From NCBI GenBank assembly GCA_910584375.1, contig CAJUAH010000028.1, forward strand, positions 1 to 53,263: a DNA stretch of 53,263 nucleotides. Direction: 5' to 3'. This DNA comes from an uncultured Acetatifactor sp. Its GTDB lineage: Bacteria; Bacillota; Clostridia; Lachnospirales; Lachnospiraceae. A program made the translations under genes and the position numbers. The notes under the pieces were generated by a model. That model was not told where the DNA came from and did not search any database. It saw only the letters and a program-made list of their open reading frames with translations. How positions within the stretch are numbered: the stretch's first letter is position 1; every line of letters starts with the position of its first letter. Positions 24,833 through 33,095 of this stretch are shown here, in pieces.

Positions 24833-27412
24833 ATGCAGACGAGTAAAAAGATATTAATCGGTGTTGTGAGCATTATCGCGGCGGCCTTTGTGATCTTTAT
24901 AGCCCACTGGCTGATCCGCTACTACTTCTACAACAGTTACCGCGACGATCTGTCCTCCTACGGATATGAGGAGGGGACGGCTTTCCAGCCCATCAGCGAG
25001 AGCGGCGGCGACGTAGTCGGCATGGAGCTGGCGGCGGAAAACGATATCCTGAAGCTGTACGCCAACACTGCCAGCGGCGAGATTGCGGTGGTGGATAAGC
25101 GCAACGGCCAGATCACCTACTCCAACCCGGCGGGCGCGGATGAGGACGCCATAGCCAATGCGGCCCACAAGAATTACCTGAAATCCCAGCTGATCATTGA
25201 CTATTTCAGCACCACCAGAACTCAGGGTACATACGATTCTTTCAGCTATTGTACCGACAGGGGGCAGTTGACGGCGGAGGGTATCCAGAACGGTATCCGT
25301 TTTTGGTACACCATCGGCGACCTGAGTTCCGCCACCGGTATCGTGCCCCAGTATATCAGCGCCGCCACGCTGGATAGAGTGACGGCAGCGCTGGACGAAG
25401 AGGGCAGTAAATATGTGCGTACAAAATATAAAGAGAGCTCCGTGGCGGAGGATTATTATGAACTGCTGGAATCCGCGGCGAAGGGCGCGTCCCAGATCCG
25501 TAAGCTGAACCGGTATTTTGAGGAGGCGGGCTTTACCGAGGAGGAGTATACCGTGGAGATGATGAACTCCGGTGTGGAGGGCGCGGTTCCCATTTCCTTT
25601 GAAATCCCGCTGGAATATCGCTTAAACGGCGACGCGGTGGACGTCTCCATCCCCATGAACCATGTGGTGGAAAACGGCGGCGGCTCCCTGTTCCGTATAC
25701 AGCTGCTGAGATACTTCGGTACGGCAGGCATCGATGAGAGCGGTTATATGCTGGTGCCCAACGGCTCCGGCTCCCTGATCTATTTTAACAATGGTAAGCC
25801 CACGGCTGCGCAGTATGCCGAGTATGTATACGGTATCGATCCTCTGGCGGCGGAGTATACGGTGCGTGAAAATACGGAGAACGCCAAGATGGCACTGTTC
25901 GGTATCTTCCGGGAAAAGAGCGCCATATTCGCCACGATTGAGGACGGAGCCAGCTTTGCCAATCTGTCGGCCTACGTGTCCGGCAAGATCAATGAATATA
26001 ACTTCGTATTTCCCACCTTTGTGGTGCGGGGCAACGATAAACTCTCCATGTTCGGCACCACCGGCAATGAGGCGGAGATCCCTGTGGTGGAGCCTCGGTA
26101 CTATGACGCCAATATCACGGTGAAATATACCATGCTGCCGGAGGAGAAGGCAACCTATGCCCAGGCGGCCAACTACTATCGGGAACGCCTGATATCCGAG
26201 GGGAAACTGACCGCGGATACGGACGGCGACAAGGATCTGAAGTTCTACTATGATGTGCTGGGCGGCGTGACCATGACCAAGTTTTTCCTGGGCACCCAGT
26301 ACAACGGTATGTATACCATGACGGAATTCGACCAGGCGGCGGAGATCTATAAAGACCTGATGGACAGCGGTATCACCAATCAAGTCATGAATTTCCAGGG
26401 CTGGATGAACCACGGGTATCATCACGACGTGGTGAATAAGATCAAGGTTCCGGCTGCTCTGGGGGGCAAAAAGGGACTGGAAGAACTGAGCAGCCTGATG
26501 GCGGCGGACGGCAACACATTCTATGGGGACGTGGCTTTCCAGGAAGTGAGCTATGTGAGCAGACGCTATTCTTACAGCAACGAGACTTCCCGGTACTATG
26601 GAGCGGGCTATGTGGCGGAGCTGGGGCTGGTACACCCGGCCACCCTGCGCAGAACCTCCGGTCTGGGCTACGGCGAGAACCATTATTTCCTGATCTCTCC
26701 CAAGTTCCTGGTGCGGTATGTGGACGCCTTTACGAAGAAGATAGACAGGTTTGATATAAGCGGAATCTCCCTGCGGGATCTGGGCAACGAGCTGCATTCG
26801 GATAAGAAGAGAACCAATATCATTGACAGGGAGGCGGCGCTGGATGTGGTGCTGGCCAGCCTGAAACAGATCGAGGACACGGGAAAGAGTATCCTGCTCA
26901 ATGCGGGTAACGATTACGCATTCCCCTATGCGGACGACATGATCAATGTTCCACTGTCCTCCAACGATTATTATATCGTGGATGCTACGGTTCCCTTTTA
27001 CGAGATGCTGATCCACGGATATATCGACTACGCAGGCAGCAATATCAACCTGAGCGACACCTACGACAGGGCGGATATAGTGTTGAATCTGGTGGAATAC
27101 GGCGCGGCGCCGCACTTTATGTTCACTTATCAGAATGCCAGCGATATCAAGAACACCGGTTTGAACCGATATTACGCCACCACATACGACAACTGGAAGG
27201 ACGATGCCATCGCGATCTACACGGAAGTGAACAACGCTCTGAAATATGTAAGCGGCGCGGCGATCACGGACCACCAGGTATTGGACAACGGCGTAAAGGC
27301 CGTGACATACAGCAACGGCGTAGTGATCTACATCAACGAAAGCGCCGCGGATCAGACGGTGGACGGGATCACGGTTCCGGCTAGAAACTACAAGGTAGGG
27401 GGTGTTGATTAA
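24833..27412 (+). CDS. Membrane-anchored DUF5696 protein, glycosidase-like fold
   Basis: 859 residues. One N-terminal membrane helix (about 5-29) anchors an extracellular part. Residues about 50-440 look like a large beta-sandwich resembling those of GH31/GH36/GH101 enzymes (MLVPNGSGSLIYFN). Residues about 460-830 look like a (beta/alpha)8 barrel: NFQGWMNHGYHHDVV, TFYGDVAFQEVSY, ISGISLRDLGNELHSD, SILLNAGNDYAFPYAD. The Asp and Glu residues in DLGNEL and NAGNDYAF sit where barrel enzymes carry catalytic acids, but no activity is established for DUF5696 as far as I know. It overlaps the next permease gene by one base (TAATG). Confidence 0.8.
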   Translation: MQTSKKILIGVVSIIAAAFVIFIAHWLIRYYFYNSYRDDLSSYGYEEGTAFQPISESGGDVVGMELAAENDILKLYANTASGEIAVVDKRNGQITYSNPAGADEDAIANAAHKNYLKSQLIIDYFSTTRTQGTYDSFSYCTDRGQLTAEGIQNGIRFWYTIGDLSSATGIVPQYISAATLDRVTAALDEEGSKYVRTKYKESSVAEDYYELLESAAKGASQIRKLNRYFEEAGFTEEEYTVEMMNSGVEGAVPISFEIPLEYRLNGDAVDVSIPMNHVVENGGGSLFRIQLLRYFGTAGIDESGYMLVPNGSGSLIYFNNGKPTAAQYAEYVYGIDPLAAEYTVRENTENAKMALFGIFREKSAIFATIEDGASFANLSAYVSGKINEYNFVFPTFVVRGNDKLSMFGTTGNEAEIPVVEPRYYDANITVKYTMLPEEKATYAQAANYYRERLISEGKLTADTDGDKDLKFYYDVLGGVTMTKFFLGTQYNGMYTMTEFDQAAEIYKDLMDSGITNQVMNFQGWMNHGYHHDVVNKIKVPAALGGKKGLEELSSLMAADGNTFYGDVAFQEVSYVSRRYSYSNETSRYYGAGYVAELGLVHPATLRRTSGLGYGENHYFLISPKFLVRYVDAFTKKIDRFDISGISLRDLGNELHSDKKRTNIIDREAALDVVLASLKQIEDTGKSILLNAGNDYAFPYADDMINVPLSSNDYYIVDATVPFYEMLIHGYIDYAGSNINLSDTYDRADIVLNLVEYGAAPHFMFTYQNASDIKNTGLNRYYATTYDNWKDDAIAIYTEVNNALKYVSGAAITDHQVLDNGVKAVTYSNGVVIYINESAADQTVDGITVPARNYKVGGVD

Positions 27413-28344
27413 TGGAAGCAGTAAAGACAAAGAAACGAAAAAAACGCTCTCTGTCCCAGAGGCAGGCGCTCAAAGGATTCCTGTTCATCACACCCTGGCT
27501 GATCGGTTTTATATGGTTCTATGCCCGCAGCCTGTTCATGACGGTACAGTTCTCCTTCTCGGAGATGATCGTGAATCCGGGCGGCGGTTACACGCTGGAC
27601 TTTGTGTGGCTGGATAACTTTATCTACGCGTTCCGGGCACATGCCACCTACAAACAGGTACTGACCACGTCTATAGGCAATATGCTGGTGGATGTGCCGC
27701 TGATTACCTTTTTCAGCCTGTTCATGGCCATGCTGCTGAACCGGAAGTTCAGAGGACGCACGCTGGTGCGAGCCATATTCTTTCTGCCGGTTATACTGAA
27801 CGCAGACGCTATCGTGGATGCCATCAGCCTCTCCAGAACGATGATGAGCGGCGGTATCTCCAGCGCCAGCGCCGAGATGGCGGCGGCCGCCAGCAGCGGC
27901 ATGAGTATAGAATACTATATCCAGATGTTCAGCTCTCTGGGACTGCCGGAAGTGCTGATCGAGTATATCGCCGGAGCGGTGAGCCGAATCAGCGATATCA
28001 TCAATGCCTCCGGCGTGCAGATCATCATTTTCATAGCGGCGCTGCAGTCCATACCCGGCTCCATGTACGAGGTGGCCAAGATCGAGGGCGCGACGGCCTA
28101 TGAGACCTTCTGGAAGGTGACCTTCCCCATGGTAATGCCTCATATCATTACCAACATCGTCTATACCGTGGTGGACAGCTTTGCCAAGTCGGACGTGATC
28201 GAGCTGGCCTACGACACGGCCTTTGGCCCCACGATGAATTACGGGCTGAGCTCGGTATTCAGTCTGGTGTCCACGGTGATCACCTGTCTGATCCTGGTGC
28301 TTGTCTGTGGACTGATACAGAAACGAACGTTCTACTATAATTAG
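27412..28344 (+). CDS. Sugar ABC transporter permease 3 (MalF type)
   Basis: A 310-residue permease with six membrane helices; the EAA loop reads YEVAKIEGATAYETFWKVTFP. Between helices there is an Ala/Ser/Gly-rich loop (ISSASAEMAAAASSGMS, about residues 145-165) that permease 1 lacks and which may face outward. It begins on the last base of the DUF5696 stop codon, so importer 2 is translationally tied to the NHL-Yip1-DUF5696 module. Together with the next gene it forms the second permease pair. Confidence 0.9.
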   Translation: MEAVKTKKRKKRSLSQRQALKGFLFITPWLIGFIWFYARSLFMTVQFSFSEMIVNPGGGYTLDFVWLDNFIYAFRAHATYKQVLTTSIGNMLVDVPLITFFSLFMAMLLNRKFRGRTLVRAIFFLPVILNADAIVDAISLSRTMMSGGISSASAEMAAAASSGMSIEYYIQMFSSLGLPEVLIEYIAGAVSRISDIINASGVQIIIFIAALQSIPGSMYEVAKIEGATAYETFWKVTFPMVMPHIITNIVYTVVDSFAKSDVIELAYDTAFGPTMNYGLSSVFSLVSTVITCLILVLVCGLIQKRTFYYN

Positions 28345-28359
28345 GAAAGGAGAAAAAAG

Positions 28360-29370
28360 ATGAATAAGCAGAAAGCGATACCTTCTATCAGCAGCATCCG
28401 GGCAGGCATCCAGGCCATGAAAGACGATACGCAGTTTACCAACGACCGGCTGCGCTGGATCAGCAATGCCAAAGGTTTTGTGATGACAGTATTCAGACTC
28501 GCGATCATCCTTGGCATCTGTTATGTCATTCTCGGGCCGGTCATCGGTATTATCAGCAGCTCTTTTTTCTCTGATGCTGACAGTTACAATCCGATGGTGT
28601 ATCTGATACCCCAGGAACCGACCCTGCAGCGCTACAAGCTGGCCGCCCAGTATCTGTGGTACTGGAAGACCATGGGCAGCTCCCTGTTGTATTCGGCGAC
28701 GCTTATGATATTGCAGGTGATCATGTGTTCCATGGTGGGCTATGGGTTTGCCAGATTCAATTTCCCGTTTAAGAACGTACTGTTCGCCTGCGTGGTGGTG
28801 ATGATCGTTATTCCCACCAACACCGTCATGCTGCCGCTTTACACCACCTTTACCAGATTTGACGTGTTCGGTATCATCCAGGCGATCACGGGATCTCCCG
28901 TCAACCTGATGTCCACGCCGGTGCCCATGTATATAATGACGGCATTCTGCTGCGGTCTGCGCTCCGGCCTGTATATTTATATATTTAATCAGTTTTTCCG
29001 CGGACTGCCCAAGGAGATCGAGGAGGCGGCATTTGTGGACGGAGCGGGTACGCTGTACACTTACTTCCGCATCATGCTGGTGAACGCCCTGCCCTCTGTG
29101 GTAACGGTGGCGATCTTCTCCATGGTGTGGCAGTACAACGATACCTTTTACGCGAATCTGTTCCTGATTAAGGAGGAGATCATCATCAGTAAGAGGATAT
29201 CTTCCATCACAGGCTCCATATCCAATGTGGAAAAGATTCTGGATCCCAAGATCCTGGAACTGTACATGGACGCGGGCATCGTACTGGTGATGCTGCCCAT
29301 TATCATCATCTATGTGGCATTGCAGAAACAGTTCATTGAAGGCGTGGAAAGAAGCGGTATCGTCGGTTGA
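28360..29370 (+). CDS. Sugar ABC transporter permease 4 (MalG type)
   Basis: A 336-residue MalG-like permease with a longer cytoplasmic N terminus (about 45 residues) and six membrane helices. The EAA loop is EEAAFVDGAGTLYTYFRIML. GGAAAGGAG precedes the ATG, 16 bases after permease 3. It completes importer 2 and is followed by the repeat lipoprotein and the second binding protein, which likely deliver its substrate. Confidence 0.9.
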   Translation: MNKQKAIPSISSIRAGIQAMKDDTQFTNDRLRWISNAKGFVMTVFRLAIILGICYVILGPVIGIISSSFFSDADSYNPMVYLIPQEPTLQRYKLAAQYLWYWKTMGSSLLYSATLMILQVIMCSMVGYGFARFNFPFKNVLFACVVVMIVIPTNTVMLPLYTTFTRFDVFGIIQAITGSPVNLMSTPVPMYIMTAFCCGLRSGLYIYIFNQFFRGLPKEIEEAAFVDGAGTLYTYFRIMLVNALPSVVTVAIFSMVWQYNDTFYANLFLIKEEIIISKRISSITGSISNVEKILDPKILELYMDAGIVLVMLPIIIIYVALQKQFIEGVERSGIVG

Positions 29371-29429
29371 CGGCGAGAGGCTTTTCCAATACAGCAAGTT
29401 CAACTAATACCAAAAGGAGGATGAAAAAG

Positions 29430-31361
29430 TTGAAGGCAAAAAAAGTTTTAGCGTTATTTGTAGCCGCAGTTATGACCATGAGTCTGGCTGCATGTGGCAA
29501 CGATGAGGCCGGAAGCGGCGATGTCCAGCAGTCCAGCCCCGAGCAGACGACTGAGAGTACGCAGGAGTCCAGCACTGAAGTTGCCCCCTCTTCTGAGGAA
29601 CCTGGCGATACTGCCCCTGTGGAGGCAGGCCCTGCCAGTATTGACTTTGAAGATGGCCTGTTTGGGTTTATCGGCGATAACACCTCTGTGGTAGGCGGTA
29701 TTGCCAATGCCGCCAGCTACAATGTTGTAGATTACAGCGGATCCAAGGCCCTGGAAGTAGTGCCCAACGGCAAAGGTGTGGGTGTGGGATTCCAGATCGA
29801 CGCATTGCTGGGAGATAAGGCGTCTCAGGTCAAGAGCGTCGAGCTGTCCATCGGCGCCAAGAGCTCCGACGGCAAATTCTATGCCTGCTCCGGTAAACTG
29901 TACGGTCTGTACGCCGGTGAGAAGGACTACGATCCTTGGTCCGTATATCTGGAGACAGCCAATCCCAAGACGGCGACCTACGAGGTTCCCGAAGGCAAGA
30001 CCTTTGGCGAGGGCGACAACTTTGTGGTTTCCCTGGAGACTGACAACGCGAACAGCGAGGGCGCCGGCTGGCAGACATTGTACATTGACAATGTTACGTT
30101 CAAGGATGCCAGCGGCAATGTGATCGAGGCGGACAGCTCTGCGGAGTATGTGGCAGTGGCGTCCGGCGCGGATCCCAACCTGTTGGTTCTGAAGGATGTG
30201 GTAGACCTGGAAGGCTTTGCGTGCAGCGCGGGCGGCTGGTCTCAGGCAGGTATTGAGTTGACTGACGAGCAGAAGGCTCTGTTTGTACCCGGCACGGTGA
30301 TCGAGATCGAGTACAAGTCCGACGCGCCTGTATGGCTGATCGCCAAGGCGGCTGACGAGAACCCGAATCCTCTGGGCAACTGGCTGAGGGCCGTAAATCA
30401 GGATACCTTTATCGTGGACGGTTATGTGGCGTCTGACAACTCCAAGGTGCAGTACACCTATGAGCAGTTGGCGGCATACTGGGGCGATGATTTCATGGAT
30501 TATACGATTGCCTTTGACGCGGAATCTTCTGCGGATTGGGAAGTATACTCCGTAAAGATCGGCACAGACAGCGGTTTGGTGACGCTGGGCAGCGCCGTGG
30601 AACTGGAAGGGTTCGCATGCAATGCGGGCGGCTGGTCTCAGGCCGGTATCGAGTTGACCGACGAGCAGAAAGCCCTGTTCGTACCCGGCTGTATCGTGGA
30701 GATCGAGTACAGCTCCGACGCGCCTGTATGGCTGATTGCCAAGGGCAATGATGATAACCCGAACCCTCTGGGCAACTGGCTGAGAGCCGTAAACCAGGAG
30801 GGCGATAACGCGTTTGTAGTGGACGGTGCGGTAGCTGACGGCAAAGTACAGTATACATACGAGCAGTTGGCAGCATACTGGGGCGATGATTTCGTTGACT
30901 ATCTGGCGGCCATCGATGCTGAGTCTTCTGCTGACTGGGAAGTATACTCTGTAAAGGTAGGCAGCAAGGCATGGAAACCCGCTCACAATGTGGTAGCTCT
31001 GGAAGGGTTTGCATGCAGCGCGGCAGGCTGGGCTCAGGCAGGTATCGAGCTGACTGAGGAGCAGGTAGCTCTGTTTAAGCCCGGTTGTGTGGTAAATGTT
31101 GAGTATGCGTCCGATTCACCGGTATGGCTGATCGCCAAGGCCAACGACGACAACCCGAACCCTCTGGGCAACTGGCTGCGCGGCGTTGAGCAGGAAGGCT
31201 TTATCGTGGACGGCGCGGTGTTGGATGGCAAGGTGCAGTATACCTACGAGACTCTGGTTGGTTTCTGGGGCGATGACTTTACAAAGTATCTGACCGCTAT
31301 TGACGCGGAATCTTCCGCTGACTGGGAGGTATATTCCGTTTCCATCGGCCAGACCGAATAA
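29430..31361 (+). CDS. Surface lipoprotein with CBM-like module and three 132-residue repeats
   Basis: About 643 residues from TTG 29430, chosen because AGGAGG lies exactly nine bases ahead; the ATG at 29421 touches that site. The lipobox is MSLAAC (Cys22). After an acidic Ser/Glu/Thr linker comes a beta-sandwich (about 70-230, SIDFEDGLFGFIGDN to YIDNVTF) resembling carbohydrate-binding modules. Three tandem repeats follow, each with LEGFAC, WSQAGIELT, PVWLIAK, NPNPLGNWLR and SSADWEVYSV. The repeats look like the beta-sandwich binding domains of ruminococcal proteins (DUF5620/CBM80-like), from memory. A multivalent mannan-binding protein beside the binding protein is the best reading. No enzymatic domain was seen. 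Confidence 0.8.
   Translation: MKAKKVLALFVAAVMTMSLAACGNDEAGSGDVQQSSPEQTTESTQESSTEVAPSSEEPGDTAPVEAGPASIDFEDGLFGFIGDNTSVVGGIANAASYNVVDYSGSKALEVVPNGKGVGVGFQIDALLGDKASQVKSVELSIGAKSSDGKFYACSGKLYGLYAGEKDYDPWSVYLETANPKTATYEVPEGKTFGEGDNFVVSLETDNANSEGAGWQTLYIDNVTFKDASGNVIEADSSAEYVAVASGADPNLLVLKDVVDLEGFACSAGGWSQAGIELTDEQKALFVPGTVIEIEYKSDAPVWLIAKAADENPNPLGNWLRAVNQDTFIVDGYVASDNSKVQYTYEQLAAYWGDDFMDYTIAFDAESSADWEVYSVKIGTDSGLVTLGSAVELEGFACNAGGWSQAGIELTDEQKALFVPGCIVEIEYSSDAPVWLIAKGNDDNPNPLGNWLRAVNQEGDNAFVVDGAVADGKVQYTYEQLAAYWGDDFVDYLAAIDAESSADWEVYSVKVGSKAWKPAHNVVALEGFACSAAGWAQAGIELTEEQVALFKPGCVVNVEYASDSPVWLIAKANDDNPNPLGNWLRGVEQEGFIVDGAVLDGKVQYTYETLVGFWGDDFTKYLTAIDAESSADWEVYSVSIGQTE
30207..31361 (+). repeat. 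Three in-frame tandem repeats, period 396 bp
   Basis: The codon for the Leu of LEGFAC recurs at 30207, 30603 and 30999, exactly 396 bases (132 codons) apart both times; the last unit is cut short by the stop. The units are close to identical in conserved blocks and differ mainly in a loop after the NWLR motif and by codon changes. Confidence 0.9.
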
Positions 31362-31379
31362 GCCGTTATAAAGTGCGGT

Positions 31380-31404
31380 TCTGGGGAGAGTCTGTCTCCC
31401 CGGA
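31380..31404 (+). promoter_or_regulatory. Strong hairpin between repeat lipoprotein and binding protein 2
   Basis: TCTGGGGAGA (31380-31389) pairs with TCTCCCCGGA (31395-31404) around a 5-base loop. No T tract follows, so it more likely protects or processes the mRNA than ends it. The remaining 150 bases before the next gene show nothing else. Confidence 0.6.
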
Positions 31405-31553
31405 ATCTGCAGTCTTATCACAGTAGTGTTGAAAACAGCATAAGTACGGACAGCGCCCGGAGAATTTACGGACGCTTGCGGTCGGAAATTACTCTGCTGG
31501 AATGGCGCTGGGAGTACATATGCGGAACTATAAATAAGAAAGGAATAAAAAAC

Positions 31554-33005
31554 ATGAAGAATGTAACAAAGAAATTACTTTCTCTGGGTATTTGCGCAGC
31601 TATGGTTGCCGGTATGACAGCCTGCGGTAACGAAGGCAATAATCCTGCTCCCAGCAGCGATACCCCGGACAGCGTGCAGCAGAGCGATAACGGCGGTTCT
31701 ACCGGCGGCGGAGACGAGCCCAGCGGCGGCAACGGCACTCTGTACAATGAGGGAGAGACCAGAACCATCCGCATCGGTACCTGGTACGATCACTACTATG
31801 ACAGTACCGACAATGACATCTACGACGATCCCAGCGTATCCGACGAGGCGTTGGCGCAGGCGCACTTCGATATCGTCAAGGAAGTGGAAGACAAGTACAA
31901 CGTAAGGATCGAGTTTGTAAACCTGACCTGGGACGGTATTCAGGAGTCCATCAATACCTCCATCCTGGCCGGTACGCCGGACTGCGATATCTATGAGGGC
32001 GACATGTCCTTCCTGATTCCCGCCGCTCTGAACGGTTTCTGCACCAACCTGGCAGACGTGATCCCCGCGGACAACGATATCTTTAACGACCAGATGATCT
32101 TTGCCCAGCAGAAGGTTGGCTCCGGCGACGGCGTGTATCTGTTCAAGTCCAACAGCGGTGAGTCCAAGTACTATGACACCTATCCCCTGGCTTTCAACGC
32201 GCAGATGCTGGATGATGCGGGTCTGGAGAATCCTAACGATCTGTATGCCAGAGGCGAGTGGACATGGGAGAAGTGGAGAGAGTATCTGCTGGCTCTGACC
32301 CAGGATACCGACGGCGACGGCGTGATCGATGTATACGGTTACGGTTCCAGACACGATTTCCTGATTTCCAATCTGCTGTTCAGCAACAATGCGTATATTG
32401 CCCGCAATGAGACACAGAACATCACCAGCCCTGAGGTAACGGAGGTTCTGGAGTTCGTTTACAATATGTACAATGTGGACCATGTGGCTCGTCCCTGGAA
32501 CGCGGATGATTTCGATGCCAACATGAACGCTTACACCAACGGCAGCGTGGCCTGCTGGATCACCGCGGCATGGATCTCTGATTCCAACAAGGACGTGAAC
32601 TTGGACTTTGACATCATCTGGGCGCCCTGGCCCATCGGCCCTCACGGCGACGCGGAGACCAACTTCAAGAGAAACGGCGCCTCCGGTAATGCCTGGATGC
32701 TGCCCGCAGGTGTGAAGGATCCCGAGCTGGTATTTGCGGTATTCCAGGATTGGCAGAACTGGTACCATGGCGATACCGATCTGCGTGACGGTAACCTGAC
32801 CTGGTGGGAAGACTGCGCTATGACCGAGGAGAATCTGGAAGTTATGGGTTATCTGGGAACCAATGACGGCGTAGAACTTTACAATGCGCTGGGCAATGAC
32901 CTGATCACCTGGTCCGATCTGTTGGACGGCGTGAATACGCCCGCTCAGTTCCAGGAGATCTATAAGCAGCCTATACAGGATGCTCTGGACGGTTTCTTCA
33001 AGTAA
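31554..33005 (+). CDS. Sugar ABC transporter substrate-binding lipoprotein 2
   Basis: A 483-residue family 1 solute-binding protein. The signal peptide ends in GMTAC (Cys24) and is followed by a Gly/Ser/Pro-rich linker (about 25-65), then the binding fold beginning TRTIRIGTWYDHYYD. Phrases such as LTQDTDGDGVIDVYGYG and GNAWMLPAGVKDPELVFAVFQDW are typical of oligosaccharide binders. Unlike the giant binding protein it carries no extra module. The ATG at 31554 is preferred over upstream starts because it opens the signal peptide and AAGAAAGGA lies ahead. It probably serves importer 2 with mannan fragments. Confidence 0.9.
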   Translation: MKNVTKKLLSLGICAAMVAGMTACGNEGNNPAPSSDTPDSVQQSDNGGSTGGGDEPSGGNGTLYNEGETRTIRIGTWYDHYYDSTDNDIYDDPSVSDEALAQAHFDIVKEVEDKYNVRIEFVNLTWDGIQESINTSILAGTPDCDIYEGDMSFLIPAALNGFCTNLADVIPADNDIFNDQMIFAQQKVGSGDGVYLFKSNSGESKYYDTYPLAFNAQMLDDAGLENPNDLYARGEWTWEKWREYLLALTQDTDGDGVIDVYGYGSRHDFLISNLLFSNNAYIARNETQNITSPEVTEVLEFVYNMYNVDHVARPWNADDFDANMNAYTNGSVACWITAAWISDSNKDVNLDFDIIWAPWPIGPHGDAETNFKRNGASGNAWMLPAGVKDPELVFAVFQDWQNWYHGDTDLRDGNLTWWEDCAMTEENLEVMGYLGTNDGVELYNALGNDLITWSDLLDGVNTPAQFQEIYKQPIQDALDGFFK

Positions 33006-33037
33006 ACCGGACGCTGAAACGCGCAACAGTTACTTCG

Positions 33038-33063
33038 GTGGAGCGCCATACAGGGCGCTCCGC
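33038..33063 (+). promoter_or_regulatory. Intercistronic hairpin before the GH130 gene
   Basis: GTGGAGCGCC (33038-33047) pairs with GGCGCTCCGC (33054-33063). There is no U tract after it, so it may stabilise the 3' end of the binding-protein message and lower GH130 expression. Confidence 0.6.
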
Positions 33064-33095
33064 TGTTCTTAAAAAAAGAAAATTGAGAGGTTCCT

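Noticed and set aside
25622..29403. Long open frames (600 codons and more) on the minus strand opposite the DUF5696 and permease genes
   Set aside because: They mirror well-supported plus-strand genes, have low-complexity His/Arg/Gly-rich translations without domains, and lack ribosome sites. They arise from the codon bias of the real genes. The same holds for minus-strand frames at 17573-19030, 19358-20911, 22623-23999, 29454-30986 and 31575-33026.
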